Positions 1 through 8,935 of a stretch of 64,000 nucleotides of DNA are shown here, in pieces. The translations under genes were made by a program, and so were the position numbers. Under the pieces are notes generated by a model. It saw only the letters and a list, made by a program, of their open reading frames with translations. It ran no database searches and had not been told where the DNA came from. Position 1 is the first letter of the stretch. Each line of letters opens with the position of its first letter. Source of the DNA: JBBQYD01 sp942493075 (GTDB taxonomy: Bacteria > Verrucomicrobiota > Verrucomicrobiia > Limisphaerales > UBA8199); assembly GCA_942493075.1 (NCBI GenBank), contig OW818681.1:930001-994000 (forward strand), read 5' to 3'.

Positions 1-8
1 CATGGGAA

Positions 9-134
9 CCCAAGGTAGCGACTGACGTCGCAACCTTGGGCTTTAGGGCGCAATCCCGTTGGGATTGGGGACCGTGACCGGAGTCGGAGCCGAACGACGC
101 GGCGAAGCAAAGTAGAAGAGCCGCCTTCGGCTCT
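9..134. repeat. Cluster of three small palindromes
   Basis: Three perfect stem-loops lie in the first 134 bases: CCCAAGGT/ACCTTGGG (9-16 with 33-40), CAATCCC/GGGATTG (51-57 with 61-67) and AGAGCCG/CGGCTCT (117-123 with 128-134). None is followed by a T-run, so they look like REP-type intergenic palindromes rather than terminators. Nothing else is seen in 1-320, which lies downstream of the minus-strand glycosyltransferase gene. Confidence 0.5.
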
Positions 135-320
135 GGGATGTCTCGCAGTCACAAGCCATTCTGCCCGAAAAGCTGTAGGACTACAGCAGTCCAAGACGCG
201 AAGCGACGTGGGCTCAGATGGGGTGTTTCGAATGGCTCAAGCAGAGCCGCGTGCACGCTTTCATTGCCTGAGTGTGGTTTGTAACCCATGGGGCATACAA
301 ACGGCGAATTAACCATGCCC

Positions 321-1613
321 CTATGTTCCCTTTCGCAACTCGTCCAACACGCTGAGCGTCTCTCGCATCATTGCTTCCACGTTGAAGGTTTGCCGCGATG
401 CAGCGAGGGCAGCGGCGCGCATTTCCTTCCGCTGCGCATCATCAATCAGAATGGATTCGAGAGTGGTAGCCAGGGAAGATGGATTCTCCGGTTCGCACAG
501 CAACCCGGCGCCCGAAAGTTCAATCAACTCAGGAAATGCCGCTGTGCGAGGTTGAACCACAGGGATTCCCGCAGCCCAGGCTTCGGCCAGGTACAGTCCG
601 AAGACTTCTCCATACCTGGCAGGCACCGAGAGGACGGACAGAGATTTCAGAAACTCGATTTTCGCGGCCCTATCCAGATTCGGATGAAACTCCGCATCTT
701 CCAACAACCCGGCGGCTCGTAACCGGTTCTTTTGCTCCGCAACAAACGATTCATCCGTGGGGCCGCAACTGCCTCCTATCTTGAGGAGGACTTGGCCAAG
801 CCGATTGCGCTGGCGCAACGCAATGAACGCTTCAACGAGCGTATCAAGGCCTTTCTCGCGGCACATTCTGGCGAAGTAACCGATGGTCTTTTGAACAGGC
901 TCCTCCGAAGTCGGAGCGTAGCCTTCCAGGTTGATGCCATTGTAAACGAGCCGCATCTTTTCCTGGGGAATGCAAAGCCTGTTGCTCATCAACTCCAGGC
1001 AGTAACGGCTGGGTGCCACGAATAGATCCACCTCGCGAGCATTTTCGCCAAGCAAACGCCAGCAGTCGGTTCGAAACGGTTCCGGCACGCTGTTGATAAA
1101 TGGCGCTTCCCCTTGCAGCCAGCAAAGCACAGGCAGGCCCAGTTCACGCTTAAGAAGCGGCACCATGCCGGTGAGCAATGCATTACTCACGCAGATCGCG
1201 TCCGCCCGCGGTTGCGTCTTTAGCCATGCTGCTAATTCGCGCACTTCCCGGGCTTGGTTCCCACCCTCACCTTGGAGCATGGAAACCGTGATATCTCCAA
1301 CCTCCTCAGCCCGGGTGGATGCACTTTTTTCCGCAGCCCAGCGAAGCAGGGCCCGGGCCGCGAGTAAACGATGAAACCACGCAGGTGCGTTCCGAAAGTG
1401 TTTGGATTTCTGCTCCAGGTAAACATTGATGCCACTGAAGAAAATCGGAGTATCGGCACTCTGATCCGTTTCATCCAGCGTGAGAGGCAGGTAGAGGGGA
1501 ACCATCAATACCTGGTGTCCAGCTTTGCGAAGGGCCGCCACCAGGGCATTGTCTCGCAGACAATTCCCACAATACATTCCCCCGGCTCCCGGAGTAAGGA
1601 TGATTAGATTCAC
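321..1613 (-). CDS. Glycosyltransferase family 4 protein
   Basis: A 430-residue GT-B fold glycosyltransferase, probably transferring an activated sugar to a lipid or polysaccharide acceptor at the cytoplasmic face of the membrane; donor and acceptor cannot be read. The N-terminal half begins with a Gly-rich loop (LTPGAGGMYCGNCLRDN, which reads as a donor/acceptor binding loop). The C-terminal half has the GT4 core: YNGINLEGY, then IGYFARMCREKGLDTLVEAF, and the EX7E-type motif in GEVFGLYLAEAWAAG near residue 340. The start is GTG at 1613, with no strong ribosome site. It lies 15 nt behind the beta-propeller gene on the same strand, so the two are probably co-transcribed from the promoter region shared with hrpA. 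Family call is firm, substrate unknown. Confidence 0.85.
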   Translation of the reverse strand: MNLIILTPGAGGMYCGNCLRDNALVAALRKAGHQVLMVPLYLPLTLDETDQSADTPIFFSGINVYLEQKSKHFRNAPAWFHRLLAARALLRWAAEKSASTRAEEVGDITVSMLQGEGGNQAREVRELAAWLKTQPRADAICVSNALLTGMVPLLKRELGLPVLCWLQGEAPFINSVPEPFRTDCWRLLGENAREVDLFVAPSRYCLELMSNRLCIPQEKMRLVYNGINLEGYAPTSEEPVQKTIGYFARMCREKGLDTLVEAFIALRQRNRLGQVLLKIGGSCGPTDESFVAEQKNRLRAAGLLEDAEFHPNLDRAAKIEFLKSLSVLSVPARYGEVFGLYLAEAWAAGIPVVQPRTAAFPELIELSGAGLLCEPENPSSLATTLESILIDDAQRKEMRAAALAASRQTFNVEAMMRETLSVLDELRKGT

Positions 1614-1628
1614 GCAACTGGGCGTCTG

Positions 1629-2774
1629 CTAGGGTTCTTTGGGTTTGTTTTCCGCACTGCTGGCCAGGCAATAAACCGCACCGTCATCGCAGCCGATGAA
1701 TACTTTGCCATCGACCACCGCAGGTGAGCTTTCGATCGATTTGCCCAACAAAAATGAACTGACCTCACGACCGTCTTTTATGTCGAGGAGATAAACTCGC
1801 CCATCGCCCGACGCCGCAACCACGCGCTGCCCTGCAATCACAGGTGAACTGTCAACCCTTCCGCGTGTCGCGAATGTCCATCGCACTTTGCCGTTTGATT
1901 TATTGACGCAATGGACGCGCTTATCCTGGCCGCCGATGACCACTACATCATCGTTAACAGCAGGAGTCGAAAAGAATGGAAGTTCGCGATCTTTGTACGC
2001 CCACGCCCTTTTTCCTGCCTTGAGGTCGATGCACACCAGTTCATGCTGGTAATGGCCGAAATAAGCAAAATCGCCAGAGACAGCTACGGATGCGGCAACA
2101 TAGGCCCCCGCTTCAATCTGCTTGATCGGTTCGCCAGCGGATAGGCTGACAACGTGCAGCACTTCATCGCATCCGCCGAATACGGTGTTACCGGCCCAGA
2201 GTGCGGGCGAACCATTGATATAGTTGCCGGTTTCATAAACCCAGTTGGAACGGCCTGTGAGCATTTCAAGGCTATACAGTTTGAAATCATGGCTGCCTGC
2301 CAGGAGGTAATTCGTGCCGTCGCGAGCAAACCAGTTTGGGCCGCCAACGATCTTCTCTTCGGTCTTGTACTTCCAGATCAGTGCGCCGTTGGTGGCATTC
2401 AGGCTGTACAAGTTACCATCCTCTGATCCGAAAAAAACTCGCCCGTTAAGCACCAGCGGCGAGGAACCGACCGATCCCTCGGTGGCAAAACTCCACATCT
2501 TCTCGCCATTTTGGATCTTGAGTGCATACAAGTTCTTATCATTGGACCCGATGAAGACCAGCCCGTTAGCAACGGCTGGTGAGGATTTAATCTCCCCGCC
2601 GGTTTTAAAGCTCCACTGCTGCTTAAGCCGTGGGCCTACCTCGGTGCTGGCCACGCCGCATAGGGAAGGGGCGCCATGGAACATCGGCCAGGCGTCGGCA
2701 GGCTTCTCAACCGCTTGCGCTGTCGCCACAGAGAATCCCACAACCAAGGCCAGATTCCTGAAATTGCCGTGCAT
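1629..2774 (-). CDS. Secreted PQQ-type beta-propeller repeat protein
   Basis: A 381-residue exported beta-propeller built of repeated units of the form G-x-V-Y/F-x-G-S-x-D-x-x-L-Y-A-L (for example NGLVFIGSNDKNLYALKI and GRVFFGSEDGNLYSLNA), typical of the PQQ/BamB-like quinoprotein fold. A signal peptide precedes it (MHGNFRNLALVVGFSVATAQA). The ATG at 2774 is preferred over the upstream ATG at 2807 because AGGA sits 6 nt in front of it and it places the hydrophobic segment at the N-terminus. No catalytic residues for an alcohol or glucose dehydrogenase were recognised, so an enzymatic role is not claimed; a binding or assembly role is as likely. It is divergent from hrpA with 93 bp between starts. 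Confidence 0.8.
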   Translation of the reverse strand: MHGNFRNLALVVGFSVATAQAVEKPADAWPMFHGAPSLCGVASTEVGPRLKQQWSFKTGGEIKSSPAVANGLVFIGSNDKNLYALKIQNGEKMWSFATEGSVGSSPLVLNGRVFFGSEDGNLYSLNATNGALIWKYKTEEKIVGGPNWFARDGTNYLLAGSHDFKLYSLEMLTGRSNWVYETGNYINGSPALWAGNTVFGGCDEVLHVVSLSAGEPIKQIEAGAYVAASVAVSGDFAYFGHYQHELVCIDLKAGKRAWAYKDRELPFFSTPAVNDDVVVIGGQDKRVHCVNKSNGKVRWTFATRGRVDSSPVIAGQRVVAASGDGRVYLLDIKDGREVSSFLLGKSIESSPAVVDGKVFIGCDDGAVYCLASSAENKPKEP

Positions 2775-2867
2775 CGGTCCTAAGACTTGCACGTGGTCCC
2801 GGGGCATTCAAATGAAATGTGGTGTTAAGTCATCGTGCGTTCCCGTATATTGTTGAAGGTTGTTCCA

Positions 2868-5800
2868 ATGACCGATCCGCGAATAAAAGAACTGCAGGAG
2901 TTGCTGCCCCGCGCCATGACGGCGGACTGGGTTCGGCTGGGCGCGCGCATGGTGCGCCTGATCAAAGACAGTCACCACGCCGGACGTCATGATGCCCTCC
3001 TGGAGCGGTTGCTGGACCAGGCCCGGCGCTCAGTTGATTTGCGGGAGCGTCGCCGAACCAGCGTGCCGCAGACAACCTATCCTTCCGGGTTGCCGATCGT
3101 CAGCCGCAAGGATGAGATTGTTAAAGCCATTCGCCAGCATCAGGTGGTGGTCATAGGCGGTGAGACGGGTTCGGGCAAAACCACGCAAATCCCCAAGATG
3201 TGTTTGGAAGCGGGGCTGGGGATTGAAGCTTCCATCGGCTGCACGCAACCGCGGCGCCTCGCCGCACTTTCTATTTCCCGCCGTGTGGCCGAGGAACTCA
3301 ACACTGAGCACGGCCGGCAGGTAGGCTGCAAGATCCGGTTTGACGATCAGACCAGTTCCGAATCGTACATCAAGTTCATGACAGACGGCATCCTGCTGGC
3401 CGAATTGCAGGGTGATCCTCTTTTGGCGGCCTACAACGCACTGATTATCGACGAGGCACACGAACGGAGTCTCAACATCGATTTTCTGCTGGGCCACCTC
3501 AAAGGTTTGCTGGAACGCAGGGGCGATCTGAAGTTAATCGTAACCTCGGCCACCATCGATCTCGAAGCATTCTCCAAGGCGTTTGGCGACGCACCCATCA
3601 TCGAGGTCTCGGGACGCACCTTTCCAGTCGAGGTGGTTTACTCTCCCCTGGACCAGAATTCCGAAGAGGAGGGGGATCTGACGTTTATCGATGCTGCGGC
3701 CCGCTCCGCGGAGCAGGTGCTTTGCGAACCCGGCGATGGAGATGTCCTGATCTTCATGCCGAGCGAACGGGACATCCGCGAAACATCTGATCTGTTGCGG
3801 ACGCGCTGTGGGGACTCCGCGGAGATTATTCCTCTATTCGGACGATTGAGCAGCGGTGAGCAGCAGCGGGTCTTCGCCCCGTCCAACCGGCGCAAAGTGG
3901 TTGTTGCCACCAATATCGCCGAGACTTCGCTTACCATTCCCAACATCCGATTCGTGATCGATTCGGGTTTGGCGCGGATCAGCCGGTATAACCCGCGCAC
4001 GCGCACGCGCAGGCTGCCCATTGAATCTGTGGCGCAGAGCAGCGCAAATCAGCGCAAGGGCCGGAGCGGTCGTGTCCGAGATGGTATTTGTATCCGGCTC
4101 TTTTCCGAGGAGGACTTTCTTGCGCGTCCTGCGTTTACCCAGCCGGAGATTCAGCGTGCGAATCTCGCGGAGGTGATTCTCCGCATGAAAGCCTGGCGTC
4201 TGGGCGAGATTGAGACGTTTCCTTTCTTGAACCCGCCTACTCCTGCGGCGATCCAAGGTGGCTACCGGTTGCTCCAGGAATTGGGCGCGCTGGATGAGCG
4301 AAACGACCTCACCCCCATGGGACGCGATCTGTCCCGGCTTCCCATCGATCCCACGCTCGGGCGTATGTTGATCCAGGCTCAAGGGGAGCATGCCACTCGC
4401 GAGTTGCTCATCATTGCAGCGGGCCTCAGCATTCAAGATCCACGAGAGCGTCCTTTGGAGCAGCGGGATGCTGCACATGCCGCGCATCGCCAGTTTGCTG
4501 ATCCCTCCTCGGATTTTTTGACGCTCCTCAACATCTGGAATGCCGTTCACGAGAAATGGGAGAAGCTGCCGACACAGAATCAGCGCCGCAAATTTTGCAA
4601 GGCCAACTTTCTTTCTTATCTGCGCATGCGCGAGTGGCAGGACCTGCATGCACAGTTGGAAAGGGCTCTCGGCGAACTCGGAGATCTTCGCATCAACGAG
4701 AGCAACGCCCAGTACGATTCAATCCATCGCTCCATCCTGGCAGGGCTGCTCGGACACGTGGCGATGCGCGAGGAACGGAATCGCTATAAAGCCCCTGGCA
4801 ACCGGCAGGTGGTTTTGTTCCCGGGATCGGTCTTATACGAGAAGCCTGGCAAAACCGATAAGAAAACCGGGTTTAAACGCGCCGAACCGCAGCCGAGGCC
4901 CAGCACCAGCCAGCCAGAGTGGATTGTTGCCGGTGAAATCGTGGAAACCTCACAGCTTTTTGCCCGCACCGCCGCAGGCATTAACCCAGCCTGGATTCCA
5001 CAATTGGCACCGCACCTGTGCAAGACCACTTATCTTAACCCGCATTGGAGCCCGGAGAACGGACGGGTCGTTGCGGATGAGGAAATCACTTTCTACGGGT
5101 TGCCTGTGAGCCGGCGCAAAGTGGCTTTTGGGAATGTGAACCCGACTGAAGCGAACCGGATCTTCATCAGGTCCGCCCTGGTGGAAGAGAATTTTGCGAT
5201 CCCAAAAGCCTCCCCTCGGCGTGACATCCGTCGCGCGCCAACCTCTCGCAACCTGATCGAATCCGTCGAACCGGAGGAGGAAAAAGAGCTGCCTGCGAGG
5301 TTTCCATTTCTTGCGCATAACAGGCAGGTCCGCCAGAAAGTAGAGATTTGGCAGACCCGCATGAGGCGGCACGATCTAGGAAACCTGGATGACGCGTTGG
5401 CGGCCTTTTATGCTTCCCGCATTCCCGAGGTCTCCTCTATCGATGAGTTGAACCGTGTTCTGCGCGGGCAGCAGGCCAATTACTTGCAGGTGCAGGAGGC
5501 TGACTTGGTCGCTGATGCGGATCTGGCTTTCGACGCTGAGGCTTTTCCCGATCGGGTTCATTTGGCTGGCCAGCCAGTCGCGCTCTCATACGCCTACCAA
5601 CCCGGGGAAGAGAACGATGGCGTAACGGTGAAGCTGGGTTTCAGCCTGGCGCAATGTGTGCCTGGTGCCAGTGTGGAGTGGGCCGTGCCCGGCTTGCGTG
5701 AAGCGCAGATCGGCGAGATGTTGCGGACCTTGCCCAAATGCCTTCGACGTGAGTTGATGCCTTTGCAGCCGAAAGTAGCGGAAATTCTCAAGGATCTGCG

Positions 5801-6986
5801 TCCTGAAGGGCAGAGCCTCAAGCACGATTTGGCGCGGTTCATCCGGGAACGCTATGGCATCAGTGTCACTGCCGATTCCTGGCCCGCGGATGCATTACCG
5901 AACCACCTCCGCACCCGGATCGAGATTTTGGATAATCATGCCAAGACTCTGGCGAGCGGACGCGATCTCGATCAGCTTCGCAAACAGGTCAAAGAACCGG
6001 CGCCGCCGCCCAAGGTGAGTTTGCGCGGAAAGCTTGCGGCGCAATGGGAGAGGTTCGGGGTGACAAGTTGGAGCGTGGGAGATCTCCCGCCGCGCATCGA
6101 GTTCAAGGAGAGCGACGGTTCAGTTGCTGCCGCCTTTCCCGGACTGCAACTCGAAGATGACCAGGTGAATTTGAAGCTCTTCCACACGGAGACTCTCGCT
6201 CGAAGCGCCAGCCTCACAGGCATTCACCGTCTCCTGGAAGCCGAGTTGGGCAAAGACCTCGCCTGGATGCAAAAAGACCTGCGCTCTCTCAGCCGGCTGG
6301 AGCCGTTGCTGAAGGGTTTTATGACGTCTGATGAACTTCAAGACGATGCTTATCAGTTGCTCAAACGTCATCTGTTCCCGGCTGAAGCCTTCTGGCCGCT
6401 GGCGGAAAGATCTTTTCAAAAAGCAATCGGAGCTGTTCGCGGTCGTCTGCCTGGATTGGCGTTTGAATTCGCCGGGCGGTTGGAGCCGGTACTGAAGATC
6501 CGACATGAACTAGCCAGGGGCTTTCCTGTAATTGCACCTTCAACAAAAGACGGGCCGCGGACTCTATCCTCCCTGGCTCAACTCGATCTGCAGCGTCCGG
6601 CTGCTCCCGGCCCTGTGAATGTTATAGCGGGTGAGTTGAACCGCCTATTGCCGCCGCACTTCCTGGCGGGGATTTCCTATGACGAGTTGCAGAACTTGCA
6701 TCGCTACGCGCGTGCGCTCCAGGTGCGAGCGGAACGCTCACGGGTGAATCCCTCCAAAGATCAGGAAAGGTCCAGGCTTGTGGCGCCATACGCCGCCGCC
6801 CTGGAGCAGTTGCGTCCCGCCGCCGTCAAAGCCGATTTGCCCGGGCGCAGGGCTTACCACGACTTTCGCCGTGCCATCGAGGAGTATAAAATCTCGCTGT
6901 TCGCCCAGGAACTGGGTACAGCCTTCCCCGTCTCGCCCAAGCGATTGGATGAGTGGCTGGCACGCGCCCGGGCAGTGCTGGGGTGA
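2868..6986 (+). CDS. hrpA: ATP-dependent RNA helicase HrpA (DEAH box)
   Basis: A 1372-residue DEAH-box helicase of the HrpA type (the E. coli protein is about 1300 residues). In order: Walker A GGETGSGKTTQ near residue 97, DEAH in LIIDEAHERS near residue 194, motif III SAT in VTSATIDLEAF, the C-terminal RecA domain with NIAETSLTIPNIRFVIDSG and QRKGRSGRVRDG, the HA2/winged-helix region, an OB-fold, and the long C-terminal extension (DUF3418) specific to HrpA. HrpA unwinds RNA and has been linked to mRNA processing and rescue of stalled ribosomes. The ATG at 2868 is chosen over the GTG at 2835 because GAAGG lies 8 nt upstream. It is complete and ordinary. Its stop overlaps a small hairpin. Confidence 0.95.
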   Translation: MTDPRIKELQELLPRAMTADWVRLGARMVRLIKDSHHAGRHDALLERLLDQARRSVDLRERRRTSVPQTTYPSGLPIVSRKDEIVKAIRQHQVVVIGGETGSGKTTQIPKMCLEAGLGIEASIGCTQPRRLAALSISRRVAEELNTEHGRQVGCKIRFDDQTSSESYIKFMTDGILLAELQGDPLLAAYNALIIDEAHERSLNIDFLLGHLKGLLERRGDLKLIVTSATIDLEAFSKAFGDAPIIEVSGRTFPVEVVYSPLDQNSEEEGDLTFIDAAARSAEQVLCEPGDGDVLIFMPSERDIRETSDLLRTRCGDSAEIIPLFGRLSSGEQQRVFAPSNRRKVVVATNIAETSLTIPNIRFVIDSGLARISRYNPRTRTRRLPIESVAQSSANQRKGRSGRVRDGICIRLFSEEDFLARPAFTQPEIQRANLAEVILRMKAWRLGEIETFPFLNPPTPAAIQGGYRLLQELGALDERNDLTPMGRDLSRLPIDPTLGRMLIQAQGEHATRELLIIAAGLSIQDPRERPLEQRDAAHAAHRQFADPSSDFLTLLNIWNAVHEKWEKLPTQNQRRKFCKANFLSYLRMREWQDLHAQLERALGELGDLRINESNAQYDSIHRSILAGLLGHVAMREERNRYKAPGNRQVVLFPGSVLYEKPGKTDKKTGFKRAEPQPRPSTSQPEWIVAGEIVETSQLFARTAAGINPAWIPQLAPHLCKTTYLNPHWSPENGRVVADEEITFYGLPVSRRKVAFGNVNPTEANRIFIRSALVEENFAIPKASPRRDIRRAPTSRNLIESVEPEEEKELPARFPFLAHNRQVRQKVEIWQTRMRRHDLGNLDDALAAFYASRIPEVSSIDELNRVLRGQQANYLQVQEADLVADADLAFDAEAFPDRVHLAGQPVALSYAYQPGEENDGVTVKLGFSLAQCVPGASVEWAVPGLREAQIGEMLRTLPKCLRRELMPLQPKVAEILKDLRPEGQSLKHDLARFIRERYGISVTADSWPADALPNHLRTRIEILDNHAKTLASGRDLDQLRKQVKEPAPPPKVSLRGKLAAQWERFGVTSWSVGDLPPRIEFKESDGSVAAAFPGLQLEDDQVNLKLFHTETLARSASLTGIHRLLEAELGKDLAWMQKDLRSLSRLEPLLKGFMTSDELQDDAYQLLKRHLFPAEAFWPLAERSFQKAIGAVRGRLPGLAFEFAGRLEPVLKIRHELARGFPVIAPSTKDGPRTLSSLAQLDLQRPAAPGPVNVIAGELNRLLPPHFLAGISYDELQNLHRYARALQVRAERSRVNPSKDQERSRLVAPYAAALEQLRPAAVKADLPGRRAYHDFRRAIEEYKISLFAQELGTAFPVSPKRLDEWLARARAVLG

Positions 6987-7003
6987 TCTGCTGTGAAGCA
7001 GAT
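6986..7003. terminator. Hairpin between convergent genes
   Basis: A 7-bp perfect stem ATCTGCT/AGCAGAT with a GTGA loop starts at the last base of the hrpA stop codon, followed after a dozen bases by CTTTT. It lies between hrpA and a convergent small gene and could end either transcript, but the T-run is distant and short. Confidence 0.3.
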
Positions 7004-7031
7004 GGCAATTCGGCTTTTCACGCCCGAGCTT

Positions 7032-7226
7032 TTACTTTGAGTAAGTTACGGCTGCCTCGTGCAAGAACAGCGAAATCCACTGTTTGGCATCGGTATGATC
7101 TGAGATCGTTCCGCCCATAACTTCAAAGCCGCCATCCGATCTGCGAACCAGGCGGGCCCGGCCGAACTGAGCAATGACCCGACCGTCGTTCTTGAGAGAT
7201 TCTTTCCATGCCACAAGCGTCTTCAT
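7032..7226 (-). CDS. Small hypothetical protein
   Basis: A 64-residue basic-to-neutral protein starting MKTLVAWKESLKNDGRVIAQ. It has no membrane segment or signal peptide. It contains a short beta-hairpin-like stretch (ARLVRRSDGGFEVMGG) and a C-terminal helix. The ATG at 7226 is preferred to 7274 because the longer form adds an unstructured Pro/His-rich leader. I do not recognise a characterised family. It is convergent with hrpA and divergent from the epimerase gene. Confidence 0.5.
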   Translation of the reverse strand: MKTLVAWKESLKNDGRVIAQFGRARLVRRSDGGFEVMGGTISDHTDAKQWISLFLHEAAVTYSK

Positions 7227-7366
7227 AATGGTCTCAGAATGCGGGAGCGGGTTGGACAAAGCGTGTCCAACCAAAATTCTTACTCACTTCTAACCTGGGG
7301 GTGATTCTTGGTCGGTGAGGCTCTCCATACACTTGTAGGCCCGCCTCTTTGCTGTCAGGATGCGAT

Positions 7367-8668
7367 ATGACTTTCACCCGCTCATTCGCGCGCCTCATCG
7401 TGGCCTGTTTGCTTTTTTGGAGCGGCACCGGGCACGCTGCGCAGGAGGCACCGCGAACCGTGCCCGAGTATGCCTCTTGGTTTCGCAATCAGTTGACCAA
7501 TCAAATCATGCCCTACTGGGAGAACACAGTAGATCTTGTTCACGGCGGCTTTCTGTTGTCAGATCATCCCGGCCGACCTGCCCAACGCGCTCGGGAAAAG
7601 CAGTTGGTCACTCAAGCGCGGATGATCTGGGGATTCTCGCATATTGTGAACGCCGGTTTTGACGGAGGGCAGGGGGAGTATCTGGCGGCAGCCCGGCAAG
7701 GCTTCAGGTTTCTCGAAACTCATTTTCGCGACCCGGTGAACGACGGCTATTTTTGGACTACCGATCTGGAGGGCAATCCACTCAACAAACGGAAGATCGT
7801 TTATGGTCAGGCATTCGTCATTTACGCATTTGTCGAGTATTACAGGGCTAGCCGAGATTCCCAGGCCCTGGACCGCGCGATGGCTTTGTTTCGGACCTTG
7901 CAGGCCCGCACGCACGATAAGCGGCATGGAGGATGGAACGAGCATTTCGAGGCGGACTGGACCCCAGTGCCGTTCGGGGATACAAACCCACAGGTGGAAG
8001 TGGCTGGTTACAAAAGTGCCAATACGCATTTACACCTGATGGAGGCCTTCACTGAGTTATACAGGGCCACCCAGGATCGGGAGGTCAAACGGGCTCTCCA
8101 GGAATCGTTGAAGATCAACCAACGCTACTTTTATCCAAGTCATCCGGAGAGATCGTGCTTTCACCGGCAGCCGGACTGGAAGGCCGTTCAACCGGTGACC
8201 GGCGATCTGTCCTATGGACACAATGTGGAATTCGCCTGGCTGATGGTTCAGGCCCAACAAGCCCTCGGAACCCGACCCGATTGGAGACACTTCTTCGCGC
8301 ATATCGACCACGCGTTGAAATGCGGGTGGGATTCGGAACACGGCGGCTTATACCAGTTGGGACGACAGACAGAACCGGCGCATCAAACCGATAAGGTCTG
8401 GTGGGTGCAGGCCGAAATGCTGGCGGCATCGATCGATGCGCGCCAACAAAGACCTCACGATCCCAGATACGAATCAGCGCTGCTGAAGCTGCTCGGATTT
8501 GTGCGGGAACATCAATCCGACCCGCATGATGGGATCTGGTATGATACCGTCACTGCTGCCGGTGAGCCAAAGAATCCCGCCAAAGCTCACAACTGGAAGG
8601 GTAATTATCACGACGTCCGGGCTATCGCGCGTTTAGTCCGTGAACAGGAGAAGGGGCCGAGAGACTGA
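7367..8668 (+). CDS. Secreted N-acylglucosamine 2-epimerase (AGE) family protein
   Basis: A 433-residue (alpha/alpha)6-barrel protein of the AGE/cellobiose 2-epimerase superfamily, preceded by a signal peptide (MTFTRSFARLIVACLLFWSGTGHA). Family landmarks include the early MPYWENTVDLVHGGF, the R-x-x-W helix in QARMIWGFSHIV, the His-bearing HLHLMEAFTELYRAT, SYGHNVEFAWLMVQA, VWWVQAEMLAA and the C-terminal HNWKGNYHDVRA. Such enzymes invert C2 of free or reducing-end sugars (N-acetylglucosamine, cellobiose, mannobiose); which sugar is not readable. The signal peptide is unusual for the family, which is mostly cytoplasmic, and suggests action on oligosaccharides in the periplasm. ATG 7367 follows AGGA at 7357-7360. 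Confidence 0.85.
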   Translation: MTFTRSFARLIVACLLFWSGTGHAAQEAPRTVPEYASWFRNQLTNQIMPYWENTVDLVHGGFLLSDHPGRPAQRAREKQLVTQARMIWGFSHIVNAGFDGGQGEYLAAARQGFRFLETHFRDPVNDGYFWTTDLEGNPLNKRKIVYGQAFVIYAFVEYYRASRDSQALDRAMALFRTLQARTHDKRHGGWNEHFEADWTPVPFGDTNPQVEVAGYKSANTHLHLMEAFTELYRATQDREVKRALQESLKINQRYFYPSHPERSCFHRQPDWKAVQPVTGDLSYGHNVEFAWLMVQAQQALGTRPDWRHFFAHIDHALKCGWDSEHGGLYQLGRQTEPAHQTDKVWWVQAEMLAASIDARQQRPHDPRYESALLKLLGFVREHQSDPHDGIWYDTVTAAGEPKNPAKAHNWKGNYHDVRAIARLVREQEKGPRD

Positions 8669-8786
8669 GGGCTACGCTACGTGAGCCCTGAGAGGATTTC
8701 CTTGAACCCTTTAGGTCCACGGCGTGTCGTCCGTGCACTGTCCGTGGTGTCCGTGTGTCGTCCGTGCACACGGAACAGCTTTAAGG

Positions 8787-8835
8787 TCACGCGAAGACGC
8801 CAAGATGCAAAGAACACCGAGACACCGAGATGCGG
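8787..8835. repeat. Dispersed intergenic repeat (R3), copy 1
   Basis: A segment beginning TCACGCGAAGACGCCAAG is repeated with small changes at 56235 (TCACGCAAAGACGCTAAG). It is non-coding and lies in the 3' exon of the group II intron, between the epimerase gene and the intron. The rest of 8669-8847 holds short direct repeats of GTCCGTG and no gene. Confidence 0.5.
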
Positions 8836-8886
8836 GATCTTGTGTTGATAGGGGTAGGGAGAGCGGATGTCCGCTCCCCCTCCCTC

Positions 8887-8920
8887 CGAACCGTACAGGC
8901 GGTTTGCCCGCATACGGCTC
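8887..8920 (-). ncRNA. Group II intron domain V
   Basis: Read on the minus strand, this 34-nt element opens GAGCCGTATGCGGGC and closes CCTGTACGGTTCG. It forms the two-part helix with the AGC triad and GCAAA-type loop that carries the catalytic metal site. It starts 16 nt beyond the end of the reverse transcriptase gene, the normal position. Confidence 0.85.
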
Positions 8921-8935
8921 TCCAGTCGGCAGTTT

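Noticed and set aside
3834..4649. 271-codon minus-strand ORF inside hrpA
   Set aside because: Shadow of the helicase frame in GC-rich codons; no protein-like features, and it lies opposite conserved helicase motifs.
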